This document shows, piece after piece, positions 45,701-57,000 of a stretch of 64,000 nucleotides of DNA. The notes beneath the pieces are model-generated. The model worked only from the letters and a program-made list of their open reading frames with translations, was not told where the DNA came from and did no database searches. Every line of letters begins with the position of its first letter. Within the stretch, counting starts at the first letter, position 1. Origin of the DNA: Antedon mediterranea (Eukaryota; Echinodermata; Crinoidea; Comatulida; Antedonidae); contig NC_092671.1 in assembly GCF_964355755.1 (NCBI RefSeq), positions 33,623,304 through 33,687,303 on the forward strand, given 5' to 3'. Made by a program: the position numbers and the translations under genes.

Positions 45701-48574
45701 AGCTCGATGAATTTTTTGACAAGGTAGGGGTTTGAGGAAGAGAGCTGCCGGTAGGTTCGGCTTACCGACATTAATCTCAACCACAGAAGTTACCAGGGTT
45801 TTGACGATATGCCTCATGTCCTTTAATTCTTTATTTATGTCAAGTTCAGGTACTGGCACGGTTATTTTTTGGTGCCGTATTTTTTACCTCTTGTTAGTTC
45901 TTTTCCGTCCTGACATGGTGTATCTGTAAGAAAATCATATAATGAATGCTGTACTTAAGAGCATGAGAGATAAAACACCGCCGTATGTGGGGGTAGTTAA
46001 TGAACCAGCATAAGTAATTATGTGGTGGTAGTAGGGGAACCAGCATGAGTCATATAATGAATGCTGTACTTAAGAGCATGAGTGATAAAACACCGCCGTA
46101 TGTGGGGGTAGTTTATGAACCAGCATAAGTCATTATGTGGTGGTAGTAGGGGAACTAGCATGAGTCATATAATTAATGCTGTACTTAGGAGCATGAGTGA
46201 TAAAACACCGCCGTATGTGGGGGTAGTTAATGAACTAGCATAAGTAATTATGTGGTGGTAGTATGGGAACCAGCATGAGTCATATAATGAATGATGTACT
46301 TAAGAGCATGAGTGATAAAACACCGCCGCATGTGGGGGTAGTTTATGAACCAGCATAAGTAATTATGTGGTGGTAGTAGGGGAACCAGCATGAGTCATAT
46401 AATGAATGCTGTACTTAGGAGCATGAGTGATAAAACACCGCGGTATGTTGGGGTAGTTAATGAACTAGCATAAGTAATTATGTGGTGGTAGTATAGGAAC
46501 CAGCATGAGTCATAATAAATGCTGTACTTAAGAGGATGAGTGATAAAACACCGGCGTATGTCGGCGTATGAACCAGCATAAGTCAATTATGTGGTGGTAG
46601 TATGGGAACCAGCATGAGTCATAATGAATGCTGTACTTGGGAAACCAGCATGAGTCATAATGATGCTGTACTTGGGAAACCAGCATGAGTCTTAATAATT
46701 ATAATGAATGATGTACTTGGGGAACCAGCATGAGTCATAAGATGAATGCTATACTAACTATATAAACCATTCAGATGTGTGCAAAATATTTGCCAGTTTA
46801 GCGTAGCATCAAGAAAGAAAAACAACAAGTTATTATTTATTTCTTTTGGATGTAAAACAATGGGAAAATAATAAATGGTGTCAACAGTGTATTGCCTGGC
46901 ATTTTGTTTTGTTTATTCTGTTTAATTATGTATTTATTTTCCTCTAAAATCCGGTTCCGGATTGTCCACAGTGACTGCAGTAGTAGTAACAGATAATAAG
47001 ATTGTTGTTATTTAATGGCATAAGTTAGCATAAGAGGCTCCGTGCATTAAAGCAGACCTTACTTTTTAACTAGGTCATTCGATCCGAGGTCGATTATCAA
47101 AATATCTGGCTTGAATGTTTCCACTTGATTTACAAAATTAGTTAGGTCGTTTATCTTTAGGCCGGGCACCCCCCAAAGAACATATTATCATAGTGATGAC
47201 TGATTCGGAAGTCAGGCAAAGGTCGATGTGAACCAAGTATGGAGTCGGACGAATTACCCAAGCCATGATGGAAAGCGAGGCTTTCGCTCAAACCGGAAAC
47301 AAATGAGTTGAGCCTAGGCAACCAGACAACATAATTACAGTAAAGTATGAAAAATCGAACAAAATGGGGGTAAGATAAGGTGTTAGATAAATTCCAGTCA
47401 AAGTATATTGTGTGAGTACACACAGCCTATAAGTGTATGAGGATAAAATGAACTGGTAAATGTAAAAGTGAAAATTATTTTACATAGCCAAAAACTGGCG
47501 TGGTAATCTGTTGACAGCGTGAGGTGAAGAGGATGAGATGCTCACGCTGTCAAAAGATGATTGCGAGGGCGCCCCGCAATCACGTGATATTAGCTCAAAT
47601 GCTTCATTCATCTTCATTTTATAATACTACATTTTACGTATTTCAAAACATTGAGGAATACCACTTACTTTCTATATTATTACCTAAGGCAGGCTCAGCA
47701 TAGAAAAACAACAGTACCGGTAATAAAAATATAACAACCGACAATTGGAAGCTTCTGTAAAATAAAGAAAATAGACTACTTGGTAATTGGGTGGGATGGT
47801 CGCGGTTTGGAAGAGGTTCCGACATAGCCATTCTATACACAGGAAGGCAACTAAACAACACCAGATTTGGTTCCGATTACCTCACTTACTCCCGGAATGT
47901 GTAAAATTGCATTGATTATCTAAACATACAGTAGTAGTTATTTTGTTGTGGAGAAACCAGAATTAAATCTCTCTTGAGCTTATTTGTTTTCCCGGCTTTC
48001 TATTTATCTAATACTAAGAATAATAAGAATCTCTAATAACTTATCAAGTGTGAAATAAAACGAATGAATAAACAGTATGTCTAAATATGCATGCGATTGC
48101 CTACATAAGCAAATTGAACAAAATGTTAATTCAATTTTGCAAATAACACCAAACGAGCGATTGAATATACGATAATGTTTTATATAATAAATAATATAAT
48201 AATAAATTAAATGGCAAATTGATGATGTTGGTATTAGTGGCTGAAACTCAATGGAGATACAAACTAAAATAAGCGAAAAGCTAAATCAAAACGTAAAAAA
48301 AGTACAATTAGCAGATAAAGTAATATATTTTATGTATATAATATAATAAATATTTATATAATAAAGTAATATATTTATATAGTACCTGCTTTTATAACAG
48401 TAGTCCATTACAAATAGAAGATCTAGATTAGAAACCTCTACGCTGGCAATCCAATCAAGTCCTAAATCAAAATCAAGTGGTCATGACATCGAATAGTTTC
48501 TTGAACTGTTAATTTACCTAAAAATACTTGAAGCAGATTACGTAATCGAAAATTACTTACAGTTTACGTGTCAT
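39764..48574 (-). CDS. Micro-exon peptide gene C: signal peptide, linker, two KIRR/RIRR exons, basic tail
   Basis: Exons on the minus strand: 48574-48561 (MTRK plus split L); 47754-47684 (hydrophobic core QLSVVIFLLPVLLFFYA); 41072-41043 (PTRPGPGQY); 40999-40970 (HGSKIRRDE); 40084-40052 (EHGSRIRRDR); 39846-39764 (IFQGRGGQKGVNRIGRL... ending YKLKK, stop TGA). Lengths 14, 71, 30, 30, 33 and 83 nt sum to 261, an open frame of 86 residues. Introns 2 to 5 are phase 1. The predicted secreted precursor would be cut by furin-type proteases after KIRR/RIRR, leaving a Gly-rich, strongly basic C-terminal piece of about 29 residues. Oddities: intron 3 would be only 43 bases, so exons 3 and 4 may not be used together; intron 2 holds a 6.4 kb DIRS-order element; unit A exons downstream offer alternatives. 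The function is unknown; an immune or antimicrobial role is a guess from charge, secretion and variability. Confidence 0.6.
40732..40769 (-). CDS. Alternative terminal micro-exon of unit C (acceptor changed)
   Basis: The unit B terminal exon uses a CAG acceptor. Here the same position reads CAA, so the next AG, two bases later, is the only close choice. That shifts the frame and gives D then IPRWRKRWSNR and stop, instead of the Gly-rich tail text (IFPVGGRGGRIG in the old frame). The result is a short Arg/Trp-rich end. Whether it is spliced is unknown; it may simply be a dead exon. Confidence 0.35.
41700..42135. repeat. Degenerate tandem repeat in the DIRS element 3' region
   Basis: About four units of 100-120 bases share GGTGCAACCA..TGTTGACACC, GAAAAACGTATAGAAAC and TAGTCTACCTGGAGCAACAT followed by TGTTGACTCC. 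Confidence 0.7.
42255..43065 (-). pseudogene. Tyrosine recombinase of the DIRS-order element
   Basis: The minus strand from about 43065 encodes an N-terminal core-binding part (KWHHFNQFRKSLSLP, LYVSKLTKNALAISTIRNYL), then SFVHRVSFMEDPTANPAV, FACLRASEAV with the first catalytic Arg, and after a frameshift near 42497 KVRMRPPKAGPFFLLENG and LGHSHQDIMTFGRW. The region where family members carry the H-x-x-R box (after QFNT) is shortened to FIKS, so the second catalytic pair is missing. The enzyme would integrate the circular DNA copy of the element. Inactive as it stands. Confidence 0.8.
43102..44000 (-). pseudogene. Reverse transcriptase/RNase H remnant of the DIRS-order element
   Basis: The minus strand shows FPQGGGSSCQIFNKFSDGV (polymerase, near 43940), TTISFLGIELDLQKM and RLPSEIIQLR (connection region), then in 43419-43102 FHCDNLADVYVLNKKSS and FTARHIPGKQNRICDALSRF, the RNase H end typical of DIRS and LTR elements. 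Stops and frameshifts break every part. Confidence 0.75.
44044..44224. mobile_element. PIF/Harbinger-type MITE inside the DIRS element
   Basis: 181 bases that fold along almost their whole length. The ends AGGGTCTTTCACACCTG and CAGGTGTGAAAGACCCT are inverted copies, and a TTA target duplication flanks them (44041-44043, 44225-44227). TTA duplication with such ends fits PIF/Harbinger. It is younger than the DIRS element it interrupts. Confidence 0.8.
44820..45930 (-). repeat. Large direct duplication with gag-like frames
   Basis: About 430 bases starting GCGCATGAGGTATTTAATAT occur twice (about 44815-45250 and 45494-45930), 679 bases apart, about 98% alike by eye. Each minus-strand copy encodes MPVPELDINKELKDMRHIVE and, after a shift, FIELHNLLDFNSAAE. 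By position these are remnants of the first ORF (gag-like) of the DIRS-order element. No zinc knuckle is visible. Confidence 0.75.
45941..46740. repeat. 115-base tandem repeat (about six units plus fragments)
   Basis: Units containing AATGAATGCTGTACTTAAGA, TGATAAAACACCGCCGTATG, GTTAATGAACCAGCATAAGT and GTGGTGGTAGTAGGGGAACC start at 45941, 46056, 46171, 46286 and 46401, spaced exactly 115 bases, then break up into shorter fragments. It lies inside the DIRS-order element. Confidence 0.9.
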
Positions 48575-49489
48575 GATTGTACAAGAATACTGCTTACATG
48601 TAGTGAATCAGATTCAAATAAATTAAACAATATTCACATCGATGATGAAATTGATATTTTAAGAAAAAGTGAAATTTGCCATTTCAAAAAGTGCTTTTCA
48701 TTTCAGAAAATGTTTTAATTTAAAACAGTTTATAAAAGATGAAATAAATTACGTCTGTGAGCCTGTTGCCATTTATTTCATAATCGATTTTTAATCCTTA
48801 TTGTTAAGCTATTCATATAATAAAACACACCTGTTAGTAACGTTATTTTTATGGAGAATATATAATAGAATTTATACAGTAATATATTGAAGCTAGTCTT
48901 TCTCTAAGCATAGTAATTTTAAACCAAAAATAATGTAGAATTGTAACTATTTTTTTAAAAAGAAAATTATGATTCATAATTATTTAAAAAATTAATGATA
49001 ATCTCATTTATATGTTGCATTAACTGAAATATTTATAGTATTTTAAATAGTTATGGAAGAGATATACTTTAACATCGGCGTTGAAGCTTCACATCCTATA
49101 GCCTAAAATTTTAGGCTACAGGATGGGCCTTATTTTACTAAAAACACATCTGAGTTGCAAATTATTTGCTTAATTCAATTGTTTTTTTTGCACTATATTT
49201 TAATTAGTAATTAATCAAAATTACACATATTTTGCTTGGATAATAATATAAGAGAAAATAATATGTGTGTTAGAAATAAAAAAATATACTAATAATAATA
49301 TAATTTTATTTTAGTGCATGCATAGCCTACTTATAGCGTTTAGCTTTTTATGTTGATCCAGTAATTATGTGAAATAAAATGTGTTTGTATTTAGTGTTAC
49401 CGTTTATCCCGAGGGGCATACTAATTAGATATATGAATTACACAAATTTGTATTGCATTTTTTCGGATTACCTTTTTTAGTCGCGTGGA

Positions 49490-49570
49490 AGCGACTCTAT
49501 AGTTCACTATGTCGGTCGGTTGGTCGGTCTGTCTGTCTGTCTGTCTGTCGGTCCGGTATCACTATGCGTT
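49490..49570. repeat. GTCG/GTCT array with conserved flanks, copy 1
   Basis: TATAGTTCACTATGTCGG, then GTCGGT and GTCT units, then GTCCGGTATCACTATGC. The same flanks occur at 50118-50228, so this is a dispersed repeat that carries the array. Confidence 0.8.
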
Positions 49571-50117
49571 TTATCGCTTTCTGACCTTATCTTCATATCA
49601 GTTTAATCTAGCTAGGTCAATTTTTCACAGTATATTCCTTATGGCCAGGAATCAATGTGGTTATGTTTTCACGATGCGCAATAAAAAATTACGCGGTCTA
49701 CGCACGATTTAACGAAATCACGTTTGTAATCATATCTTCACAACCATGAATCACAATTAAATATAATTTGGTACTCATAAATTTCAGGGCATAAATCATC
49801 ATATGGCAATACAATTACGTGCGTAGCGCATGTAACGCATGCGTACGCGCGCTTAAAATTTTCAAAATTTATTTTCGATGAAATAAGAGTACATTTCAGG
49901 CAATTTTAAGCGTTTACAAAATTGCCATGAGTGCGCATATTTTTGCGCGCGCACTGCGCGTTAAATGTTCTTGCCCACTCTTTTTGCCCGATTTCTGTTT
50001 TCTTGACTTACTTTTCAACTCGAAATTACGTTATACGAGCACGTCGAAAGTGACAGGCTACGCACGTGTAAATTAAAAAAATATAAATGTTTTTAAACAT
50101 TTCAGTAATTCCGGTGA

Positions 50118-50228
50118 GTATAGTTCACTATGTCGGTCGGTCGGTCTGTCTGTCTGTCTGTCGGTCTGTCGGTCTGTCGGTCTGTCTGTCGGTCTGTCGG
50201 TCTGTCTGTCGGTCCGGTATCACTATGC
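50118..50228. repeat. GTCG/GTCT array with conserved flanks, copy 2
   Basis: Same flanks as copy 1 with a longer array in which GTCTGTCG units alternate. A GTGAGT donor-like word lies just before it (50113), after a TTTCAG, and may be the stump of another micro-exon. Confidence 0.8.
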
Positions 50229-50404
50229 ATTGTAGCACGCAACTTAATGGCTGTTGGCCTTGTTTAGTTAAACTTCATAAAAATGCATAAAAACAATAAT
50301 CAAGTGCAACTAAGCGAAATAAAAGCAAAACCTACACGTTCATAAACAAACGATTCATATAATATTACTGTATTGCGAGTAGGCCTATGTATAATTATAT
50401 TCAG

Positions 50405-50431
50405 ATCATGGCAGAATCGGGATGAAGGCGA
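50405..50431 (+). CDS. Orphan micro-exon, altered RIRR cassette (27 nt)
   Basis: ATTCAG, 27 nt, GTAAGT. Relative to other cassettes a deletion removed bases of the RIRR codons and the ancestral donor became GGCGAG, but a GTAAGT a few bases on restores a 27-nt, phase-1 exon (HGRIGMKA). No first exon lies upstream on this strand before gene C, so it has no obvious gene. Confidence 0.4.
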
Positions 50432-50644
50432 GTAAGTAATTTAAATTTAATAACACTAATTTAAATATATATATTTTAAGTGTTCATATGTTTTTAGAAA
50501 ATATCCCAGTTTATTTTAAAGATGTCAAGTAACATAACATAAACCATGACTATTAAAACTGTAAAAATCAAGTACAATAGGCATAATATTGAACTATTCG
50601 TATTGTTTGAAAAGTTTTTAGTACTTTGATTTACTGCGTTTCAG

Positions 50645-50671
50645 ACCGTGAGAGAATCCGTCGGCAAACAT
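50645..50671 (+). CDS. Orphan RIRR micro-exon (27 nt)
   Basis: GTTTCAG, 27 nt, GTGAGT; phase 1 reading RERIRRQT. It is most like the gene D exon at 63900-63926 (YDRIRRQA). It lies upstream of the gene D first exon, so it is either a relic of a lost copy or part of a gene with an unseen start. Confidence 0.5.
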
Positions 50672-51004
50672 GTGAGTAATTTAACTAAACGTTTTATTTA
50701 GATAAAACCAGATGAAATATAACGTTTCAAAATATTCATGAATTCTTTTCGGCTCTTTGTAGATTAGATTAATTGATGACAATAAAATCACTTTATTATT
50801 GGTATAAAAAAGCGAAAATGCCATGTTTTTACCTTTAAAAATGGTAACCATAATTTTTTTAACAGTTTTATTGCGTCGATTTAATGGTTGTTAAAGGTAG
50901 ATAACAGATGGATTAAAATAGAAGACGTTTAAACAAAACCAATCACCAATTTAGTTTATTAAAAGCTGATGTTAAACACTTCGTACTGCAGTGTTCCTAT
51001 TATC

Positions 51005-54000
51005 ATGTCAACTAAACTGTAAGTATATACCATATAATGTTGTGTTACCTCCTAGTGACATAACATTCAATATCACTATTATTAGTACAATAATATACTT
51101 TCCATATTGATTTCTGTGAGATTTACTGATATTGTTATTGCACCATATTTCGGTGGCATAGTATACAAATAATAAATGTTTATGAGAGTAATGGTACAAA
51201 TGATGGCATGAGGTGAATGATGAAAGATTATATTTCACCAAGGCAAAGCCAAGTTGATATATAATCTTTCATCATTCACCAAACACCATTATTTGTACCA
51301 TTACACGAATATAAACATTCACTGTTTTTGTTTTATTGTTTTTCAAATAAAAGGTTATACAAGGCCAACATTTGATTCACATTGATTAAAGCAGTAACAT
51401 TTAATTTGTGGTCATATTGTATTTATATGGATTTTATAAACACACCTACTGTATTGTTAATTATGTATCGTATTAACAAACGACCAAATAATCCTAGGCC
51501 TAGCAAGGCTAAAACGCATAGGCATAGCCTAATACTAACTAGGCTGAAAGGTAGCAATACCAAATACAAAACTTTGGCAACTGGAACTCATCGTCTTATA
51601 GAGATGTTCACATTAATTAATGAAAATCCTACAAACGATCTAAAGCTAATTTAAATGCCTTTTTGATCTAAATTAGTACACATATATCTCTCCGAAAAAT
51701 GTACTTTCATCGCGAAACCAGTCATAACAGTCAATCTTCGCGGCGAAAGTACAGAACAGGTGGCGCTGTTGTATTTCAAAAGCAATAGTATGATAAAAAT
51801 ATTTTCAAAAGCGAAAAGGTATTTTTTTTAGTACACAATAAAAAGGACTATTAAACGATAGTTCAATAATGCGTACCATTGCACGTCATGTGACCACAAT
51901 CATCCAATCAAATGACAGGAATTTATATAGGTGTTATATAATATATTCTAGTTCTGGTTTTGAAAACCAAAAGTAACACAACTCCGTTGTAGATACGGAG
52001 CAATCAGTTAAATATCTGCAATGTTGTCAGTAAGCAGTTATATATTGAATTAGAAACTACTATTGCCACGAGGTATTGATCTATGAAATGAGGTTGAAGA
52101 TAGAAATTTACTTTCAGGGATAAGACCACTTAACACAACAATAAAGAACAATGTACACCTGGTGGTACCAATCGAAATTCATACATCAATGCCTTTTTAC
52201 ACAAATATTTTCTCAGATAAATAAATCACGCTAAACTTTTATTAATTTACACTTAAGTATTGCCAATTTTCGCGCGAAGTGAAAGCATCAGCTTTTACGT
52301 TTGCGTAAAAAATCATTATCTACACATAACAAACAAAATTAATGCTATAGAAAATATGGCTTTAAAAAAGAGAATAGCTACTTCCACCTGATGTCTGCAA
52401 CTGAGCTGTTTTCAATCGCAAAATGGGATTTGCAAGATGGAAATGCGTTGGCCTATCCCGACGCTTTTGACTTTCCAACAAATTCTTCTTGTGGGAAAAC
52501 AGGCTTTTATAGAAATCCTCAAAGAGTGATCTACACAATATTTCATTTTTATTACAGAGGCTCGTTGGTTTTGGCATTTTTAGTAGTGTTTGTGCAATGT
52601 GCAAGTAAGTAATTTATTTTTTTTAAATCGTTTTATTTTACCTTGTTTCTGTATTAGAGTAATCAAAATATTTCTTAAATTCAAGTATTTTATTTAACTT
52701 CTAATTTCCCAATACCCATAATATCTAGAGGTATAACTATATACTGCTATGACTGTGTCTTTTATTAAGAATAGATTTATTATTATACAATTATACATAA
52801 TTATAATATAAACAATAAATAAATTAATACACGTTATGCCAGGATTTACAACATCATCTATATATACTAGTATATACATTTACGTAAGGGCAAAATTCGG
52901 TAAATCGCACGTTACTTCTTGAATTTTTACTCGATGGTATATAAAGTTGGTTCGACTTTTGGTACTGCTTTTAACCACCTAATGTAATACTATTTAATAA
53001 TTAAATTGAGTTAGATAATTAATTATTGACAATTAAAACGAATTTAGGTTCAACAATTTGCCCCAAATAGGGGTGTTTTCCAATCGTGATATACACTGTC
53101 TAATGATGTCCTTCTTGAAAAATACCCTTACACAATCATACGAGAATGCTTCGTATTTACCTATATTCTTCTACGATAATTGTTTGTAACTAGATAGTAC
53201 GCTCGCTTCGCTCGCGTACCATCTAGGTCGTGCCCACAGATGGTTCTCGAATACATAATTATTTCAGCTTTAAAAAACTGACGATTTCAAATGTACGTAC
53301 AATAATACATGTCGTTTACAGGAACGAATAAATAGACACTGATTTATGTACTCAACTAAAATTAGCACACTGGGAATTACTTCCGAAAGAGAAACTTGTC
53401 ACAAAATGAGACCAATTGTTTAAGTCAAATGTAAACAAACTTAATTTGTGTTATGTATGTAACATTAGGGTTGAGGGATGGGGAAGAGGATAGGTGCAAA
53501 GAGGAACAATTTTTAAATATATTCTTTATCCATTTAGTAACGAAATATTAGGCCTAATTGTTTTCATGTTTTACAAATAATATACCAAAACACAGTAAAA
53601 CATTGCGATGTAATACTTTGTTGAAACTATCACCGTCCTAGTCAATTGAAGTAGTACAGTACATGTAACGATACATCACTACGACGTGTATTTTATATAA
53701 TGTAAAACAATTTGTGAAAACCACATCTATTCGGGGAAAATCATGAATTCGATTTAATCGTCAATAAATATTAAATTATCTAACTCAACTTAATTAGTAG
53801 GCCTAATGGTTTTCAATTGTTTCTTTGAGCCAATTCATACTTAAGTTGGTTCCTACCCTACCCACCAAAGTTGTTCTGCGTTTAAGGCATGTGATGCACA
53901 GTAGGCCTATCCTCTACTGGCTTTACAACGCTACTCATGCCAGTGAGGGAAGGGTGATGACGTGGGTGGTTTAACTGCAATAATAAAGATTTGTACATAA

Positions 54001-57000
54001 TATACGGCGACTGAAAACGCTAGCTCATTATCCGTTAAAATAAAATTTATATCCAACCTCTGCAGCACAGATTGAAAAAAAAAATGGATCGAATTTCTGT
54101 TATGAGTATACAGTACTTACCTTTACGACGCCTGAGGAATAGACACCTGTGGAACAGAGATTGGAATATTCCATTCTTCGCAAATCAATACATTTGTATA
54201 AACGTATATTAAATCTATCAAAATAGTATTTTTGTAAGAAAATTGGCCTGTCTTCAACATTATGATGCTGTACTCGAGCTGTTCAACCAGTTTTCAGCCA
54301 TTAAAAACAATTATCGTAGGAGGAGATAGGAAAATGCGAAGCATCCTCGTATATTGTCTGCGGGTATTTTTCAAGACGGACATCCATTAGACAGTGTATA
54401 CCACGATCGAAAAACACCCCTATTTGTGGCAAATCGTTGAACCTAAATTCGTTTTAATCGTCAATAACTAATTATCGAACTCAATTTAATTAGTAAATAG
54501 GGTTACATCAGGTGGTTAAAATCAGTACCGAAAGTACGAACCAACTTTATATACCATCGAGTAAACATTCTAGAAATAACGCGCGATTTACCGAATTTTG
54601 CCCTTACGTAAATTTATATATAGATAACTGAATATCGGTTGAACAACTCGAGTACAACATCATAATCTTACATGTTTTTCCTCTTTCCCATCCCTCAACA
54701 ATAATGTTATATATAAAACACAATTTCCAGGGTGCTAATTTTAGTTGACTACATAAATCATCGTGTCTATATTATTTATTCGTTTCTGTAAACGAAAATG
54801 TATTATAGCCCTGCGGTACGTACAAAAAAAAAAACACATTCTTTTACGCTGGAATTACCATCTGTGGGCACGACCAAAGTAAGCGTACCATCTAGTTAAG
54901 TTAAAGTATGACAGTATAAAATGAGGATATTATAATTGCAAAAGCCTCCTTCACAAAAAGGCTATTCTAAATGATCCATACATAATATTTTAATTTACTA
55001 CATTTCAGAAAATACAAATAATTATTTTCAAAGTATTCATATTTTGCTGTGCTGTTTTTTTTTCAGAAGCTCCTTCTCCACCTCATCCACCTGCTGTATG
55101 GAATTATGGAACGACTGAAAGTAAGTCAGATGGTAGTAATAATTAGCATAATCTATTTATAAATGTACGTAAGGGCAAAATTTGGTAAATTGCGCGTTAC
55201 TCCTAAAATGTTTACTCGATGGTATATAAAGTTGGTTCGTACTTTCGGTACTGATTTTAACCACCTGATGTAACACTGTTTACTAATTAAATTGAGTTAA
55301 ATAATTAGTTATTGACATTTTAAACGAATTTAGGTTCAACGGTTTGCCACAAATAGGGGTGTTTTCCGATCGTGGTATACACGGTCTAATGGATGTTCAT
55401 CTTGAAAAATACCCGCACACAATAATAAGAGGATGTTTCGCATTTTCCTATCTCCTTCTACGATAATTGCTTTTAATAGCTGAAAACCAGTTGAACAGCT
55501 CGAGTATAGATTCATAATGTTGCCGATTTTCTTTAAAAAATACTATTTTGATATATTTAATATACGTTTATACAAATGTATTAATTTACGATGAATGGAA
55601 CATTCCAATCTCTGTTACACAAGTGTCTATTCCATCAGGCCTCGTAAAGGAAAGTACACCCATAACAGAAATTCGATCCATTTTTTTTCAATCTGTTTTA
55701 CATCTATATATAAATTTACGTAAGGGCAAAATTCGGTAAATCGCGCCTTACTTCTAGAATTTTTACTCGATGGTATATAAAGTTGGTTCGTACTTTCGGT
55801 ACTGATTTTAACCACCTGATGTAACCCTGTTTACTAATTAAATTAAGTTAGATAATTAGTTATTGACGATTAAAACGAATTTAGGTTCAACGATTTGCCC
55901 CAAATAGGGGTGTTTTCCGATCGTGGTATACACTGTCTAATGGATGTCCATCTTGAAAAATACCCGCCACAAAAATGCGAGGAGGCTTCGCATTTTCCTA
56001 TCTCCTCCTACGATAATTGTTTTTAATAGCTGAAAACCGGTTGAACAGTTCGAGTACAGCATCATAATGTTGAAGACAGGCCGATTTTCTTTAAAAAATA
56101 CTATTTTGATACATTTAATATACGTTTTTACAAATGTATTGATTTGTGATGAATGGAACATTCCAAATTATTTGGTTTAACCATACAGGTATAAATTTAG
56201 ATTTATGGGCCCCCTTGGAGAATAAACATAAATAGTATTGCAATGCTGTACAATACTGTTAAGGTATTAACCACTTTTGATCGCAATTTGAATCGCAAAT
56301 TTCTTACTGTGAGTGTTGGTACTGTTAGATGTAATATAAAAATATATACAAATAAACTTTATTACTGTGAGTGTGGGTAGGCCCTACTGTTAGATTATAA
56401 ACATATAATATACAAATAAATAAACGTTATTACTGACAGTTGCTTCTCAACGTTTGTATTAATTAATAATTTAAAAATATATAAACGTCGTAGTGGTGTA
56501 TCGTTACATGTACTTTACTATTTCAATCGACTATGACAGTGAGAGTTTTAACAAAGTACTGTATTAAATCGTAAATGTTTTACTGTATTTAGTGGTATAT
56601 TATTTATAGGCCTATAAAACATGAAAAACAATATTTCGTTACTGAGTGAATAAGAATATATTTTAAAATGTTTCCTCTTTGTACCTATCTTCTTCCCCCA
56701 TCCCTCAACCCTTAATGTTACATACAAAACACAAATTGGGTTTGTTTAAATGAGTCCAAATAAAAAAATTTGACTCATTTTGTTTCTCTCTCGGAAGTAA
56801 TTCTCAGGGTGCTAATTTTGGTTGACTACATAAATCATTGTGTATATTTATTCGTTTCTGTAAACGACAATGTATTATAGTCCTGCGGTACGTACATTTG
56901 AAATCTCCATTTTCTTCTCGCTGGAAATACTGTGTATTCGAGAACCATCTGTGGGCACGACCTAGATGGTACGCGAGAGAAGCGAGCGTGCCATCTAGTT

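Larger units (their letters stand above)
41162..47588 (-). mobile_element. DIRS-order retrotransposon with split direct repeats (PAT/Ngaro type), degenerate
   Basis: Read on the minus strand the order is A1 (47588-47468), coding region, B1 (41626-41487), A2 (41481-41361), B2 (41293-41162). A1 and A2 are near-identical and contain two hairpins (GACAGCGTGAG...CTCACGCTGTC; GATTGCGAGGGCGCCCCGCA). B1 and B2 share over 120 bases starting ACATGTGAGCCCGATAAACA. This A1-ORFs-B1-A2-B2 layout is the mark of PAT and Ngaro elements, which use a tyrosine recombinase and leave no target duplication. Coding parts are gag-like pieces, reverse transcriptase and RNase H, then the recombinase, all broken. It sits in intron 2 of gene C. 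Confidence 0.85.
48575..51004. promoter_or_regulatory. Divergent region between genes C (-) and D (+)
   Basis: About 2.4 kb separates the two first exons. It holds an AT-rich stretch, two GTCT/GTCG arrays with shared flanks, and two orphan RIRR-type micro-exons. The promoters of both genes must lie here. The start codon contexts are AATCATGA and TATCATGT. Confidence 0.4.

Noticed and set aside
45941-46740. Regular 115-base repeats considered as a CRISPR-like array
   Set aside because: Repeats are contiguous with no spacers, in a eukaryotic retroelement.
52391-52612. Single-exon reading of gene D from the ATG at 52391 as a type II membrane protein
   Set aside because: The equivalent place in gene B has no Met, and the TACAG-A acceptor with a 1-nt overhang is shared by three copies; a separate first exon fits better. 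It is not fully excluded.
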